Of a stretch of DNA of 34,772 bases, positions 1 through 9,158 are shown one piece after another; position 1 is the first letter of the stretch, and each line of letters opens with the position of its first letter. The position numbers and the translations under genes were made by a program. The notes beneath the pieces are model-generated. The model did no database searches and was not told where the DNA came from. It saw only the letters and a program-made list of their open reading frames with translations. Source of the DNA: Woeseiaceae bacterium (GTDB lineage Bacteria > Pseudomonadota > Gammaproteobacteria > Steroidobacterales > Woeseiaceae); contig JASJBE010000053.1 in assembly GCA_030066655.1 (NCBI GenBank), forward strand, positions 1-34,772. The letters are read 5' to 3'.

Positions 1-176
1 TTCTCGACGTCTTGCGGCGTCGCACCGGGCCAGGATGTCTGCACAGACACCGTTCGCACCTCGAGGTCCGGAATCATCTGCACCGGGACACGAATCGCGG
101 CCAGCACGCCGAGCACCGAAATGATCAGCGCCACGACCGTCATCAGGATGCCGTTCTTGACGAAGGCCTCGAACAT
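1..176 (-). CDS. RND efflux transporter permease (AcrB/MdtB type), N-terminal fragment
   Basis: Only the first 58 or so codons lie in the window; the gene runs off the left edge. The translation begins MFEAFVKNGILMTVVALIIS, the first membrane helix of hydrophobe/amphiphile efflux RND pumps. It continues with a conserved periplasmic stretch containing VPVQMIPDLEV and the family hallmark WPGATPQDVE. RND permeases are inner-membrane proton antiporters that take substrates from the periplasm or outer leaflet and pass them, through an adaptor, to an outer-membrane channel. The ATG lies 2 bp after the stop of the adaptor gene, so the two are surely co-transcribed and probably translationally coupled. 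The substrate cannot be told from this fragment. Confidence 0.9.
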   Translation of the reverse strand, partial: MFEAFVKNGILMTVVALIISVLGVLAAIRVPVQMIPDLEVRTVSVQTSWPGATPQDVE

Positions 177-178
177 GC

Positions 179-1258
179 TCAGCGGCTCCCGTCCAGTATC
201 GTGACGGTCTGGCCTTCCTGCAGCGTCTCGTTGCCGCGCACGACGACGAGGTCATCCTCTGCGAGACCGTTAATGACTTCGATGTAGCCGCCGAACTCGA
301 AGCCCGTGCGCACGAGCCGTTCATGAACGATGGGTAGCTCACCCGTGTCGTCGATGACCCAGACCGTCACGCGACCGTCCGGGAAGCGCAGGATTGCGTC
401 TCTGGACACCGTGATGCCTCTGCGTCCGGTGTCCACCTGAATTCTGCCGCGGACCGACATTCCGGGCGTGATCGCAAGTGCCTCACCTGCGTCAGCGCTG
501 TCGGCCAGGACCCTGACGAGGAAGGTGCGAGCACCCGGGTTCTTGATCGGCACGATCGTGTCAACGCGAGCCGGTATGGAGCGACCGGGCAGCGCGTCAA
601 ATGCGATCTCAACGGGCGTGTCGGGGGAAATCGCGCTGAAGTTTTCCTGCCCGACACGGAAGTCGAAGCGCAGGTTGTCGGTGGCGACCAGCTCGAGCAG
701 TCCGTCGCCGGGGTTCACCCACTCGCCGAGCTCCGTGTTGCGCTCGCTGATAACGCCGGCGAAGGGCGCCTTCAGCGTGTGCCGTTCGACTATGGCGCGC
801 TGCTCACGCGCGGCCGCCCGTGCGGCCATGAGCGCTGCCTCGTCGCTCGTTACCTCGGAGCGAAGCGATTCGATCTGCGTGCGGGCAACGCCTCGCTGGG
901 CGCCGACCTTTTCCGCTTCAGTGAACCGTCGTTTCGCATCGTCGACGGCGATTTCGCCCTGCTGCACTTCGGCCTCGGCGCGTTCCAGCGCCAGCTGGGC
1001 GAGTTCTGCGTCCAGCCTGAGCAGGGGCTCGCCGATCTCGACGCGATGTCCCTCATCAATCACGAGCTCGGCCACGAGCCCGGCAACCGCCGTGCTGAGC
1101 ACGGCCCGTCGCGGCGACGTGACGGTGCCGGTCACACTAATCTGGTTGACGATGGTCCGGTCGGAGACCGGCTCGACCTGCACCGGCGCCTGCGCGAAGG
1201 CTGCCGACGACAGCAACAGAAGCAATCCTACGGATTTAGGGCATTGATGCGCTGGCAT
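179..1258 (-). CDS. RND efflux periplasmic adaptor subunit (HlyD/MFP family)
   Basis: This 359-residue membrane fusion protein should bridge the RND permease encoded just downstream and an outer-membrane channel. Residues 1-22 look like a signal peptide ending in AFAQ; no lipobox Cys is seen, so it is probably a soluble periplasmic adaptor. The order is typical: a first lipoyl half (ISVTGTVTSPRRAVLSTAVAG, about 40-65), an alpha-helical hairpin rich in Ala, Glu and Arg (about 85-155), the second lipoyl half (HTLKAPFAGVISERN, about 160-175), then beta-barrel and membrane-proximal domains ending GLAEDDLVVVRGNETLQEGQTV. A GAGAGA stretch precedes the ATG. No outer-membrane factor gene is visible; it may lie outside the window or be a shared TolC. 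Confidence 0.93.
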   Translation of the reverse strand: MPAHQCPKSVGLLLLLSSAAFAQAPVQVEPVSDRTIVNQISVTGTVTSPRRAVLSTAVAGLVAELVIDEGHRVEIGEPLLRLDAELAQLALERAEAEVQQGEIAVDDAKRRFTEAEKVGAQRGVARTQIESLRSEVTSDEAALMAARAAAREQRAIVERHTLKAPFAGVISERNTELGEWVNPGDGLLELVATDNLRFDFRVGQENFSAISPDTPVEIAFDALPGRSIPARVDTIVPIKNPGARTFLVRVLADSADAGEALAITPGMSVRGRIQVDTGRRGITVSRDAILRFPDGRVTVWVIDDTGELPIVHERLVRTGFEFGGYIEVINGLAEDDLVVVRGNETLQEGQTVTILDGSR

Positions 1259-1674
1259 GGTGTCTCTCGTGGACGACGGGGCCGGACCGGTGCGCTCCGC
1301 CTGAAAACCGCCATTCGCTGGCAGTGTCGGTCTTGAATCTTGCCTCGGTCGCGAAAGACCGTCGGGCCTAAGTGAACACTAACAGACCCGCGCTGACGGC
1401 GGAAAGCTGGTTTCTGGTGAATCAGGATGTAGGATAGAGGCAAGGACTCATTGAGCCGCAGTCGCCGTCACGGGCGATATCGTGAGTCAGGGGTGCCGTA
1501 GACCGAACGGCCGGCTGTTCAAAAGGTCGTCGCTTTAGCGGACCGCTTAGGGAATCTGCGAGCCTCTGCAAACGGCCAGAAGCACGCATTGATCCCACTC
1601 TAGAGCCGCTATCTTGATTCAACGCAATCGGAAAAATAGAGTGTCGATGACTGTTTTGGAGAGTTGAGACCTTC
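1259..1674. other. Divergent intergenic region, 416 bp
   Basis: This gap separates the leftward efflux operon from the rightward lipoprotein gene. ORFs here lack homology cues and are shadows. The only site supported with any detail is the sigma70-like promoter at 1614-1642. The efflux operon must also have its promoter here, but no convincing hexamer pair could be assigned. Confidence 0.5.
1614..1642 (+). promoter_or_regulatory. Candidate sigma70 promoter for the lipoprotein gene
   Basis: TTGATT (1614-1619) and TAGAGT (1637-1642) are separated by 17 bp and each matches four of six consensus bases. The predicted start of transcription falls near 1649, about 29 nt before the ATG at 1678. Assigned by eye only. 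Confidence 0.35.
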
Positions 1675-1677
1675 GTG

Positions 1678-2238
1678 ATGCCGAAACGAATCTTTGTACT
1701 GGCCGGGCTCTGTACACTTGTCACAGTCCTCTCAGGCTGCGCGGCACCTAACGTGAATGAACCCCAAGAATGGACCTACCTTCCGGCAACCCTGCCAGAG
1801 GGGCGGTGGACCGGCAACGTAGCCACCCGAAACATTCCGGACATGGACAACGACGGTGAGTGGCAACAAGCAATTTCAATAGAGAACTGCGACGGATCTA
1901 CTCGTCTACGCTTCAAAGGAGAGGAAGGGTACAGCGCTCCAACGATTCTCCAAACATACTCCTTTGCGAGTACTTACCTTTTATTTTACCAGGCGACGGA
2001 GTTCGCGGATGGCTCTGGATGGTCGGAGACTCAAGCCTGGACGCTCGTCGACGCACGACCCAAAGGGTGGAGCATTGCCCAATCGAGATCAGTCATCAAC
2101 CAGCAAATGGACCCCGACGAACCGTGGTTCACGTTCCGTCGCCTGGGTTTTGGCTGGCTTGAGTACGACCCCGATTGCGATCGAAAAAGATCACACGCCC
2201 AGCAATGGAAGGTGTTTGATCCTGTGGTATCGCAGTGA
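1678..2238 (+). CDS. Hypothetical secreted lipoprotein
   Basis: An unrecognised protein of 186 residues. The N-terminus is a clear lipoprotein signal: a short basic start (MPKR), a hydrophobic core, then LSGC with the lipid-modified Cys at about residue 21. The mature part is soluble, with several Trp, Asp and Gly residues (for example LPEGRWTGNV and FADGSGWSETQAW) and ends with a DCDRKRSHAQQW stretch. A GTG at 1675 directly precedes the ATG at 1678; the ATG is preferred. Ser at position +2 after Cys is not evident (the sequence is CAAPN), so outer-membrane sorting is possible if the Lol rule applies. The 3' end overlaps the convergent DUF1801 gene by 48 bp. Base composition here is poorer in GC than the flanks. 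Confidence 0.7.
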   Translation: MPKRIFVLAGLCTLVTVLSGCAAPNVNEPQEWTYLPATLPEGRWTGNVATRNIPDMDNDGEWQQAISIENCDGSTRLRFKGEEGYSAPTILQTYSFASTYLLFYQATEFADGSGWSETQAWTLVDARPKGWSIAQSRSVINQQMDPDEPWFTFRRLGFGWLEYDPDCDRKRSHAQQWKVFDPVVSQ

Positions 2239-2610
2239 CAACAGAATGCAGTGCTCCAGAGCTGCTGTCGGAATCTTATCGTCTTTATGAAAGACGATTG
2301 CTCTGTTGCCTTCGAAATCGAATGAGTCGGAATAGACTTCCTTGAAGGTGTCTACGAGCTTCGAATTACAGTTGAAATACACCGCGAAATGCTCAGGCCT
2401 GGATTCCTTCCAGCCTATTCTCACTGTGCTGCCTTCGTCAGCCAGATAGCTCGGCTCTCCCCATTTCAACGTCTCTTGGACTTCGCCAACATCCGAATTG
2501 TTCGTGGCAACGTCGAAAATCAACTCTCGAAGCTGCATCAGTCTGAGACGAATTTCCTTCGGGTACGACTGCAGCTTCTTCGCTACGTCCGGGTTCTCAA
2601 CTCTATCCAT
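2191..2610 (-). CDS. DUF1801 domain protein (YdhG-like)
   Basis: A 139-residue cytoplasmic protein without signal peptide. It resembles DUF1801 proteins: a helical N-terminus (VAKKLQSYPKEIRLRLMQLRELIFDVA), then the typical ETLKWGEPSYLADEGSTVRIGWK stretch and a strand-rich core (FAVYFNCNSKLVDTFKEVY). The biochemical role of this fold is not established. It is transcribed against the upstream lipoprotein gene and their 3' ends overlap. No strong Shine-Dalgarno sequence precedes the ATG. The gene sits in the lower-GC stretch and may have been acquired with its neighbours. Confidence 0.75.
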   Translation of the reverse strand: MDRVENPDVAKKLQSYPKEIRLRLMQLRELIFDVATNNSDVGEVQETLKWGEPSYLADEGSTVRIGWKESRPEHFAVYFNCNSKLVDTFKEVYSDSFDFEGNRAIVFHKDDKIPTAALEHCILLSLRYHRIKHLPLLGV

Positions 2611-2695
2611 GCGGCCATTTGCTAAGCGTCGGAAACCATCATCCTACTCCAAAGCACGTGGATGGCGGCTCGCAGTCACCTACAGATAATCACTT

Positions 2696-3256
2696 TTAGT
2701 TGCCAGTGCCCGACTTCGGGGTGCTCTCTGTTCGAGGTAATGAACACTGGCAATGCGCTTCACCTTTCCACTGTTCATGATTGCACTGCTTGAAGTGCTG
2801 AAACGCTGAATCTCCCCAACGAATGGGTTGCTGGTAGATAATCTCCTCCTTCTCAGCGTCGACGATAAAGTCGGATCCCGCTACTCGTCCCCACCACAAT
2901 CGGACGGCGATCAGATTCTCATTGATCCACTCTGCCTTGGAGATCGTCTTAGTATTCGGAAACCGAATTTCGAGTAAGTACGGGCGCTCGTTGAAGATAA
3001 TCAGACGTGGAAACCAGTCCGGGTCCGAGTCCTTCGCGCGGCCTGTGATGTCGAATGAATATGCGCCGTTTGGGGAAATGGTCCCTTCGAATGCGGCGGT
3101 CGGATCGATTTTCTCTACAGAAACCTGAACCCGCGTCATCTTGCCGGATGCGTATATTCGAGTCGTCTCCCAACAATTGGGACTTGTGTGAAACTCCTGC
3201 GCGCGTACTGAAACCGACAGAAGACTCAGCAGAATCAGGGCAATCGAGCGCATCAA
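2696..3256 (-). CDS. Hypothetical secreted protein
   Basis: An unrecognised protein of 186 residues. It starts with a classical signal peptide (MMRSIALILLSLLSVSVRAQ; cleavage likely after VRA, residues 16-19), so it is probably periplasmic or extracellular. The mature part holds alternating strands with aromatic residues, including TAAFEGTISPNGAYSFDITG, a Trp-rich segment (IAVRLWWGRVAGSDF) and a Cys-containing tail (FKQCNHEQWKGEAHCQC). Three Cys at the end plus one near residue 28 could form disulphides. The tail looks unstructured. It lies in the lower-GC stretch and is divergent from the beta-lactamase-family gene. No function is proposed. Confidence 0.65.
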   Translation of the reverse strand: MMRSIALILLSLLSVSVRAQEFHTSPNCWETTRIYASGKMTRVQVSVEKIDPTAAFEGTISPNGAYSFDITGRAKDSDPDWFPRLIIFNERPYLLEIRFPNTKTISKAEWINENLIAVRLWWGRVAGSDFIVDAEKEEIIYQQPIRWGDSAFQHFKQCNHEQWKGEAHCQCSLPRTESTPKSGTGN

Positions 3257-3630
3257 ACAGTGCCCTCTGTTGCCAAGATGAAGCTCATCGTCACAGTCCG
3301 GAATGCATCAGCTGCCGTCAGTCTACCCCGAATTTGCTGTGCGGCCAGAAGCGGTTCCAAATCAGTCACTGCTATTAATCTCCAACGCTCTAGATTGCAA
3401 ACTCAGTGTCTCAACGGCCAGAAATCACTGCACCAGGGGTAGCTCTTGTAAACGACTTCGGTTTCGCTCAGAGCCATGCGGCCACGAGGGGCTGATGAAT
3501 GCGAGAGAGCGACAGCCTGCCGTCCAGAAAGGGATCAAGCGGCCCGGTCCGGCAAATCTGACCAGTCGATACTCGATAGGCGGTAAGATACCGCTCCGAC
3601 CTGTTCGAGTAATCCTCACGGGAGCAAGTT
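3257..3630. other. Divergent intergenic region, 374 bp
   Basis: This gap lies between the leftward secreted hypothetical gene and the rightward beta-lactamase-family gene. The predicted ORFs inside it are mutually overlapping and lack homology cues. A small perfect hairpin lies at 3580-3594, and GGGAG just before 3631 is a good ribosome binding site. No convincing promoter hexamers were found. Confidence 0.5.
3580..3594. repeat. Short inverted repeat upstream of the beta-lactamase-family gene
   Basis: GCGGTA (3580-3585) and TACCGC (3589-3594) are perfect 6-bp arms with a 3-nt loop, 36 bp before the start codon. It could be an operator or a 5' UTR hairpin. No regulator is identified. Confidence 0.3.
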
Positions 3631-5094
3631 ATGCGAATTCGAAGCACTATCGTTTGCCTCATCGCCGCCACGATGGCGATGACGGCGCAAGCGGATACAA
3701 CCCCCCAATCTTTAGAACTCGACGCGCGACTGCGCGCCGCAGAAGCCTGGTTCGACAAGAAGATGGTCCGCGAGCTGGTGCCGGCGGGGACGGTTGCGGT
3801 CGTCCATGATCAGGACTTTGTCTGGGAGCACGCTTACGGTGTGTCCGACGTCGCCTCCGGGCGAGCGGCCGAGCCCTCGACCACATTCAGCATCTGCTCG
3901 ATTTCGAAGCTGTTTACGTCAATCGCAGTGATGGACCTGGTCGAGTCGGGGCGTGTCGATCTCGATGCTGAACTGTCTGACTATCTTCCCGAGCTGGAGC
4001 TTGAGAACAGCGACGAGTTGGTCGTCGAGCCGGTGACGATCAGGGGCTTGTTGAGTCATTCCTCCGGTCTTCCGCGCGAAGGTATTGGCACCTACTGGAA
4101 CTCGACGGATTTCCCGGACGTCGACGATCTCGAGCAGACCGTTAATTCCCTGGGGCTGCAGTACACCCCGTTTACCAACTACCAGTACTCCAACATCGGC
4201 ATGTCGTTGCTCGGCAAGGTCGTTGCGTCCGTGTCGGATATGTCATTCGCGACTTACGTGCAGACTCGGATCCTGCAGCCGCTCGGTCTCGATACCGTGT
4301 CAACGGACCTGCCGCTGGACGGTGACCAGGGTCGATTCGCGACGGGGTATACGCAACACGATGCGACCGGGAAACGTCGCGCGGTAGAGCCCTATCAGCT
4401 GAATGCGTTCTCGCCGGCAGCGGGATTCGCGGCGTCGGTGCTCGATCTCGGCAACTTCGCAGCGTGGCAGTTCAGGTTGCTCGAAACGGGTGAGCCCGAG
4501 GTGCTGGAACGAAGAACCCTGCGAAACATGCATCGTGTGCACTGGATGGATCCGGGAGACCCCCAAAGCGGTACGTTCGGCCTGGGTTTCAGTCACGACA
4601 AGCTGGGCGACACGGCGGTCGTAGGGCACGGGGGTTACTGCCTCGGCCACCGCTCATACCTTGCAATGGACACCAGGAACAACGTGGCTGTGACCGCCAT
4701 GGTCAATGTCAATGACGTCTCGCCGGAGGCACTCGTGTCCGTCGTGCACAGCCTGACGGCTGGCGCAGTGACTGCGATGGCCGAGACGGGCGGCGAGGAA
4801 GCTGAAGACAAGATCTCGGATTTGATGGAGTTTGAAGGCGCCTACACGTGGCCCGACTTCCCGATGGGTGCCTACATCATCCCGACGGCGAGCGGCGAGC
4901 TCGTATCGATAGGCCTCTACAGCGACAGGCCTGGCGACGATCCCGCCACCTATGTGCGTGTTGAAGGCGACCTCTTCAGGGCGAAGCGAAAGGACGGTGA
5001 CCTCGGCGCGACCCTGCTGTTCGAGCGGGACGATGCCGGCCGCGTTGTATCTTTCGTCAACGACGGTTACCGCAACCTGCGGCGCGACCCGTAA
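3631..5094 (+). CDS. Exported serine beta-lactamase-family hydrolase (class C / PBP4*-like)
   Basis: A 487-residue protein of the Beta-lactamase (PF00144) fold, which covers class C beta-lactamases, D-aminopeptidases, esterases and PBP-like enzymes. Residues 1-21 form a signal peptide (MTAQA). The catalytic motifs are visible: SISK (nucleophile Ser90, Lys93), Tyr-Ser-Asn at 186-188 (YxN), and HGG at 333-335 in place of KTG. HGG in the third box is common in the non-beta-lactamase members such as esterases and peptidases. About 110 C-terminal residues after the hydrolase domain (from roughly 375) form an extra strand-rich domain often seen in these proteins. A GGGAG ribosome binding site precedes the ATG. 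The true substrate is unknown, and antibiotic resistance should not be assumed. Confidence 0.88.
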   Translation: MRIRSTIVCLIAATMAMTAQADTTPQSLELDARLRAAEAWFDKKMVRELVPAGTVAVVHDQDFVWEHAYGVSDVASGRAAEPSTTFSICSISKLFTSIAVMDLVESGRVDLDAELSDYLPELELENSDELVVEPVTIRGLLSHSSGLPREGIGTYWNSTDFPDVDDLEQTVNSLGLQYTPFTNYQYSNIGMSLLGKVVASVSDMSFATYVQTRILQPLGLDTVSTDLPLDGDQGRFATGYTQHDATGKRRAVEPYQLNAFSPAAGFAASVLDLGNFAAWQFRLLETGEPEVLERRTLRNMHRVHWMDPGDPQSGTFGLGFSHDKLGDTAVVGHGGYCLGHRSYLAMDTRNNVAVTAMVNVNDVSPEALVSVVHSLTAGAVTAMAETGGEEAEDKISDLMEFEGAYTWPDFPMGAYIIPTASGELVSIGLYSDRPGDDPATYVRVEGDLFRAKRKDGDLGATLLFERDDAGRVVSFVNDGYRNLRRDP

Positions 5095-5095
5095 C

Positions 5096-5176
5096 AAAAG
5101 GGGACATTCTGCTTTTCCGGGAAAAGGAAAAAAAAAGGGGGACATTCTGCTTTTCCCGGAAAAGCAGAATGTCCCC
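5096..5176. repeat. REP-like palindrome with a decayed second copy, upstream of pullulanase
   Basis: A perfect inverted repeat lies at 5138-5156 and 5158-5176 (19-bp arms, 1-nt loop), starting GGGGACATTCTGC. Directly before it, 5100-5126 repeats the same GGGGACATTCTGCTTTTCC with only a short 7-bp symmetrical core (5112-5126), as if one arm had been lost. The same palindrome occurs at 8978-9018. GGGGACATTC-type palindromes are, to my knowledge, dispersed in many proteobacterial genomes and linked to REP-associated tyrosine (Y1/IS200-like) transposases; none is encoded here. It may also stop transcription from the preceding gene, whose stop codon is 2 bp away. Confidence 0.8.
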
Positions 5177-5296
5177 AAAACTGGCACGTCGCTGCCGGGC
5201 GCCGCAATGAATACGAATACATTGCATTGACTGAAATGCACCCCCTGCCTACCGTTATTCGAGGGATAAAAATGGATGATCTGGGGGGGTCATATC

Positions 5297-8200
5297 ATGT
5301 CGTCGATACTCATCGGTTCGACCCGAATTGCGCTTTTTGGCGTTCTGCTCGCAGCTTCTCTACTACTTTCCGCCACGGCGCACGCCGATCACACCAGTGA
5401 TCCCGCGGGTGTCGCGCTCGTCGGCAACCTGCAGGAATCGCTGGGTTGTCCCGGCAACTGGCAGCCGGACTGTCCGTCCACGGAGCTGAGCAACGTGGCC
5501 GGCACATCGCTGTGGCAGGGCACATTTTCCGTCCCGGCCGGTTTCTGGGAATGGAAGGTTGCTCTGAACGACACCTGGGACGAGAGCTACGGCGATGGCG
5601 GGGACAATTTCCAGCTCGATCTCCAGTCGCCTCGCGATATCACGATCATTTACGACCACGAGACTCATGTCATCGAACCGGCGCTGGTCACGGTCGCCGG
5701 TAGCCTGCAGGAAGAGCTCGGCTGTCCAGGCGACTGGCAGCCGCCGTGCAGCGCGACGTTCCTGACCTACGACGCCGAGGACACGGTGTGGCAGGGCGTC
5801 TTCAACGTGCCTGCCGGTGACTGGGAGTACAAGGCGCCGCTCAACGGCACATGGTTCCTGAACTACGGACTCAACGCGGAACGCAACGGCGGCAATATCC
5901 CGCTCAACCTGTCCGAAGCCGCCGACGTCAAGTTCTACTTCGAACGCGGCACGAACTGGATCACGAGCAATCGCAACTCGGTGATCGCGTCGATCCCGGG
6001 CAGCTTCCAGTCGGAGCTTGGCTGCTCCGGCGATTGGCAGCCGTGGTGCCTGAGGTCCTGGTTGCAGGACCCCGATGGCGACGGCCTGTACACGTTTGCG
6101 ACCCGCGACATTCCGGCGGGCACCTACGAGTTCAAGGTCGCTCATAACGAAAGCTGGGACGAGAACTACGGCGCCGGCGGTGTTCGGAACGGCGCCAACA
6201 TGCAGCTCATCGTCCCGAGCGACGGCGCGCTGGTCGTATTCACGTATGATCCTGTGACACATCTCGTCGAGATCAGTGGCGAACTACCGAAGGGCAATAT
6301 CGACGAGGCACGCGCCTACTGGCTGGCGCCCGGCGTCTTCGCCTGGCCGATTGCTGACGGCAACAACGTCACGCTGCACTACAGCGCCGATGCCAGCCTC
6401 GTCATTACCGGTGACGGTCTCGAAGGTGCGGATGGCACGGCACCGCTGATGCGCAATGGCGTCGTCGACGGCGCCATCGCCGAGAAGTTCCGGCACCTGG
6501 CCGGCATGCCGGTGTATACGCTCGATTCTGCCGCGATCGCCAGCGTGCCTGCGATCCTGAAAACACAGTTCGCGCTCGCGGCGACCGACAGCGAAGGCGG
6601 GGCGGTCGATGCGACCGGCGTACAGCATCCGGGCGTGCTCGATGAGCTGTTTACGTACGACGGTGAGCTGGGCGTGTCGTGGGAGGGCAAGACGCCGACC
6701 GTCCGGCTGTGGGCGCCGACCGCGCGCTCGGTCAATCTGCACGTGTTCGACAGCTCCGATGAAACGAGTGTCGCCAGTGAGGTCGTCGCAATGACCGAGG
6801 ACACGGCGACCGGTACGTGGAGTGCGGTCGGCAACCCGGGTTGGAATCGCAAGTACTACCTGTACGAGATCGAAGTCTTCGCACGCTACTCGGGGCAGGT
6901 GGAGACGTTCTTCGTGACCGACCCGTATTCACACAGCCTGTCGATGGACAGCAAACGCACGCAGATCGTTAACCTCGACGATCGTGACCTGAAGCCGTGG
7001 CGCTGGGACCGCCTGCGCAAGCCGCGCCTCAGGGCCCCGGAGGACATCGCGATTTATGAGCTGCACGTTCGCGACTTCAGCATCCACGACGACACGGTGC
7101 CGAAGGCCTTCAAGGGTACGTTCTCGGCGTTCGCACTGCCGTGGACCTATGGCTCGCGGCACCTGCGCCGCCTGTCACGCGCCGGCCTGTCGCACGTGCA
7201 CCTGCTGCCGGCCTTCGACTGCGCGACGATTCCCGAAGATCGCAGCACGCATGCGGACCCGGGTGACCTGTCCGGCTTTGCGCCCAACAGCGAGGAGCAG
7301 CAGGCCGCGATCGACGCGATTCGCGACCAGGACGGCTTCAACTGGTGCTACGACCCGTTCCACTACACGGTGCCGGAGGGCAGCTACTCGATTCGTCCGG
7401 ACGGGGCGGCGCGCATCCGCGAGTTCCGTGCGATGGTCTCCGGCCTGAATCGCATCGGCCTGCGCACCGTCATGGACGTCGTCTACAACCACACCAGCGG
7501 CAGCCAGGGCGGCGAGAAGTCGGTGCTCGACAAGGTCGTGCCCGGCTACTATCACCGCCTCAACGACGCGGGCTACATCGAGACGTCGAGCTGCTGTGCA
7601 AACACGGCGACCGAGCACAACATGATGGAGAAGTTGATGCTCGACTCGCTGAAGACCTGGGCGACCGAGTACAAGGTTGACGGCTTCCGCTTCGACCTGA
7701 TGGGCCATCACACGAAGGCCAACATCGAGAAAGCGCGTGACATGCTGCAGTCGCTGACGATGAAAGACGACGGCGTCGACGGCAGTGCGATCTACCTCTA
7801 TGGCGAGGGTTGGAACTTCGGCGAGGTCGCGAACAACGCGCGCTTCCAGCAGGCCACGCAGGCCAACATGGGCATGGGCACGGGCGTCGGGTCGTTCAAT
7901 GACCGGATGCGCGACGCCGTCCGCGGCGGCGGCCCGTTCGACTCCGGTGAGGCGCACGTCCGTCGGCAGGGCTTTATCAATGGCCTTTATACGGATCCGA
8001 ATGCGCTGAATAGCGGCAGCCAGGGCGAGCTCGACGAACTGCTGCGGTTGACCGACTGGATTCGCTTGGGCCTCGCGGGCACGCTGGCCGACTTCCAGTT
8101 CATGGATAGCAACGGCAACCTCGTACAGGGTCGCGATATCGACTACTTCGGCAATCCCGGGGCGGGCTACACGAGCGATCCGCAGGAGATCATCAACTAC

Positions 8201-8932
8201 GTCGCAGCACACGATAACGAGACCTTGTTCGATATCAGCCAGTACAAACTGCCGCTCGCGACCAGCATGCATGATCGCATCCGTACGCTGAACCTCGGCA
8301 ACAGCATCATCGCCCTAAGCCAGGGTGTGCCGCTGTTCCACGCCGGCCAGGACATCGCACGATCGAAGTCGCTGGACAGGAACAGCTTCAATTCGGGCGA
8401 CTGGTTCAACTTCGTCGACTGGAGTTATTTCGAGACGGGCTGGGGCAGGGGGCTTCCGCCCTTCGGTGACAACCAGAATAACTGGTCTGAACAGTCGGCG
8501 CTGCTCGGCAACCCGTCGCTCGGTGACATCGACCGGCAGGATATTCGCGCTGCCGCCAAGCACACGCGCGAGATGCTGAGGATCCGCAACAGCTCATCGC
8601 TGTTCCGCCTGCGGACCGGACAGGATATCCAGGAGCGCGTCGAGTTCCACAACACGGGCCCGAGCCAGGTGCCGGGGCTCGTTGTCATGAGCCTGCGTGG
8701 TGACAACGACATCGAGATCGTCGTGCTGTTCAACGCGTCACCGGATGAGCAGAGCTTCTTCCTCGACACCGGTGAGGACAGCGAGTTCGAGTTGCACCCG
8801 ATACAGGAACGTTCGTTTGATCGCGTTGTTCGCCGTGCGGAGTATGACGAGGACGATTATACGTTTACGGTACCGGCACGGACGACGGCTGTGTTCGTCA
8901 ACGAGGACGCGGAAGACGAAGACGACGATTAG
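5297..8932 (+). CDS. Secreted pullulanase-type alpha-1,6-glucosidase (GH13_13)
   Basis: A 1211-residue secreted starch-debranching enzyme that should hydrolyse alpha-1,6 branches in pullulan, glycogen or amylopectin. The chosen ATG (5297) has GGGGGGG 8 bp upstream; an in-frame ATG at 5276 lacks this. A signal peptide ends near AHA. Three repeated X25/BaPul-like modules follow (about 35-315), each starting like [15 protein letters not shown] and ending near [10 protein letters not shown]. Next come a pullulanase N2-type domain (from [14 protein letters not shown]), a CBM48-like domain ([16 protein letters not shown]) and the catalytic barrel: DVVYNH, then [11 protein letters not shown] with nucleophile Asp800, GEGW with acid/base Glu837, and AAHDNETL with Asp973. 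A DUF3372-like C-terminal domain ends in an acidic tail. The gene stands alone between two REP-like palindromes. Confidence 0.95.
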   Translation: MSSILIGSTRIALFGVLLAASLLLSATAHADHTSDPAGVALVGNLQESLGCPGNWQPDCPSTELSNVAGTSLWQGTFSVPAGFWEWKVALNDTWDESYGDGGDNFQLDLQSPRDITIIYDHETHVIEPALVTVAGSLQEELGCPGDWQPPCSATFLTYDAEDTVWQGVFNVPAGDWEYKAPLNGTWFLNYGLNAERNGGNIPLNLSEAADVKFYFERGTNWITSNRNSVIASIPGSFQSELGCSGDWQPWCLRSWLQDPDGDGLYTFATRDIPAGTYEFKVAHNESWDENYGAGGVRNGANMQLIVPSDGALVVFTYDPVTHLVEISGELPKGNIDEARAYWLAPGVFAWPIADGNNVTLHYSADASLVITGDGLEGADGTAPLMRNGVVDGAIAEKFRHLAGMPVYTLDSAAIASVPAILKTQFALAATDSEGGAVDATGVQHPGVLDELFTYDGELGVSWEGKTPTVRLWAPTARSVNLHVFDSSDETSVASEVVAMTEDTATGTWSAVGNPGWNRKYYLYEIEVFARYSGQVETFFVTDPYSHSLSMDSKRTQIVNLDDRDLKPWRWDRLRKPRLRAPEDIAIYELHVRDFSIHDDTVPKAFKGTFSAFALPWTYGSRHLRRLSRAGLSHVHLLPAFDCATIPEDRSTHADPGDLSGFAPNSEEQQAAIDAIRDQDGFNWCYDPFHYTVPEGSYSIRPDGAARIREFRAMVSGLNRIGLRTVMDVVYNHTSGSQGGEKSVLDKVVPGYYHRLNDAGYIETSSCCANTATEHNMMEKLMLDSLKTWATEYKVDGFRFDLMGHHTKANIEKARDMLQSLTMKDDGVDGSAIYLYGEGWNFGEVANNARFQQATQANMGMGTGVGSFNDRMRDAVRGGGPFDSGEAHVRRQGFINGLYTDPNALNSGSQGELDELLRLTDWIRLGLAGTLADFQFMDSNGNLVQGRDIDYFGNPGAGYTSDPQEIINYVAAHDNETLFDISQYKLPLATSMHDRIRTLNLGNSIIALSQGVPLFHAGQDIARSKSLDRNSFNSGDWFNFVDWSYFETGWGRGLPPFGDNQNNWSEQSALLGNPSLGDIDRQDIRAAAKHTREMLRIRNSSSLFRLRTGQDIQERVEFHNTGPSQVPGLVVMSLRGDNDIEIVVLFNASPDEQSFFLDTGEDSEFELHPIQERSFDRVVRRAEYDEDDYTFTVPARTTAVFVNEDAEDEDDD

Positions 8933-8977
8933 CTAGATCTCCCGCGCATGGGCGGGTGTCAGGCAACGGGGTCATAA

Positions 8978-9018
8978 GGGGACATTCTGCTTTTTCCTGG
9001 AAAAAGCAGAATGTCCCC
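8978..9018. repeat. REP-like palindrome downstream of pullulanase; possible bidirectional terminator
   Basis: Perfect 20-bp arms (8978-8997 and 8999-9018) surround a single T. The arms start GGGGACATTCTGC and differ from the copy at 5138-5176 by one extra T in the T-run. It lies between the convergent pullulanase and FHA genes and is followed on the plus strand by ATTTTCTTTTC, so it could end transcription from the left as well as being a dispersed REP element. Confidence 0.8.
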
Positions 9019-9158
9019 ATTTTCTTTTCGGAAACGTCCTGATGGCAGAAGCCGCCAGAATCTCAGCCAGTCTCGCTCCTTGCGCCTCGCGAGCGCGCTG
9101 TCTCTCTGAGGGCCCGCTTCGTATCACTGTCGCCGCCTGCTGAAGTTTCTCTGTGAAC

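Noticed and set aside
3631-5094. Antibiotic-resistance beta-lactamase
   Set aside because: The third motif is HGG rather than KTG and there is an extra C-terminal domain; the family includes many esterases and peptidases, so only the fold is called.
7175-8272. 365-codon open frame antisense to the pullulanase gene
   Set aside because: It lies wholly within the catalytic part of a clear GH13 gene, has no family motifs, and has the Val/Arg/Ala-rich look of GC-rich shadow frames.
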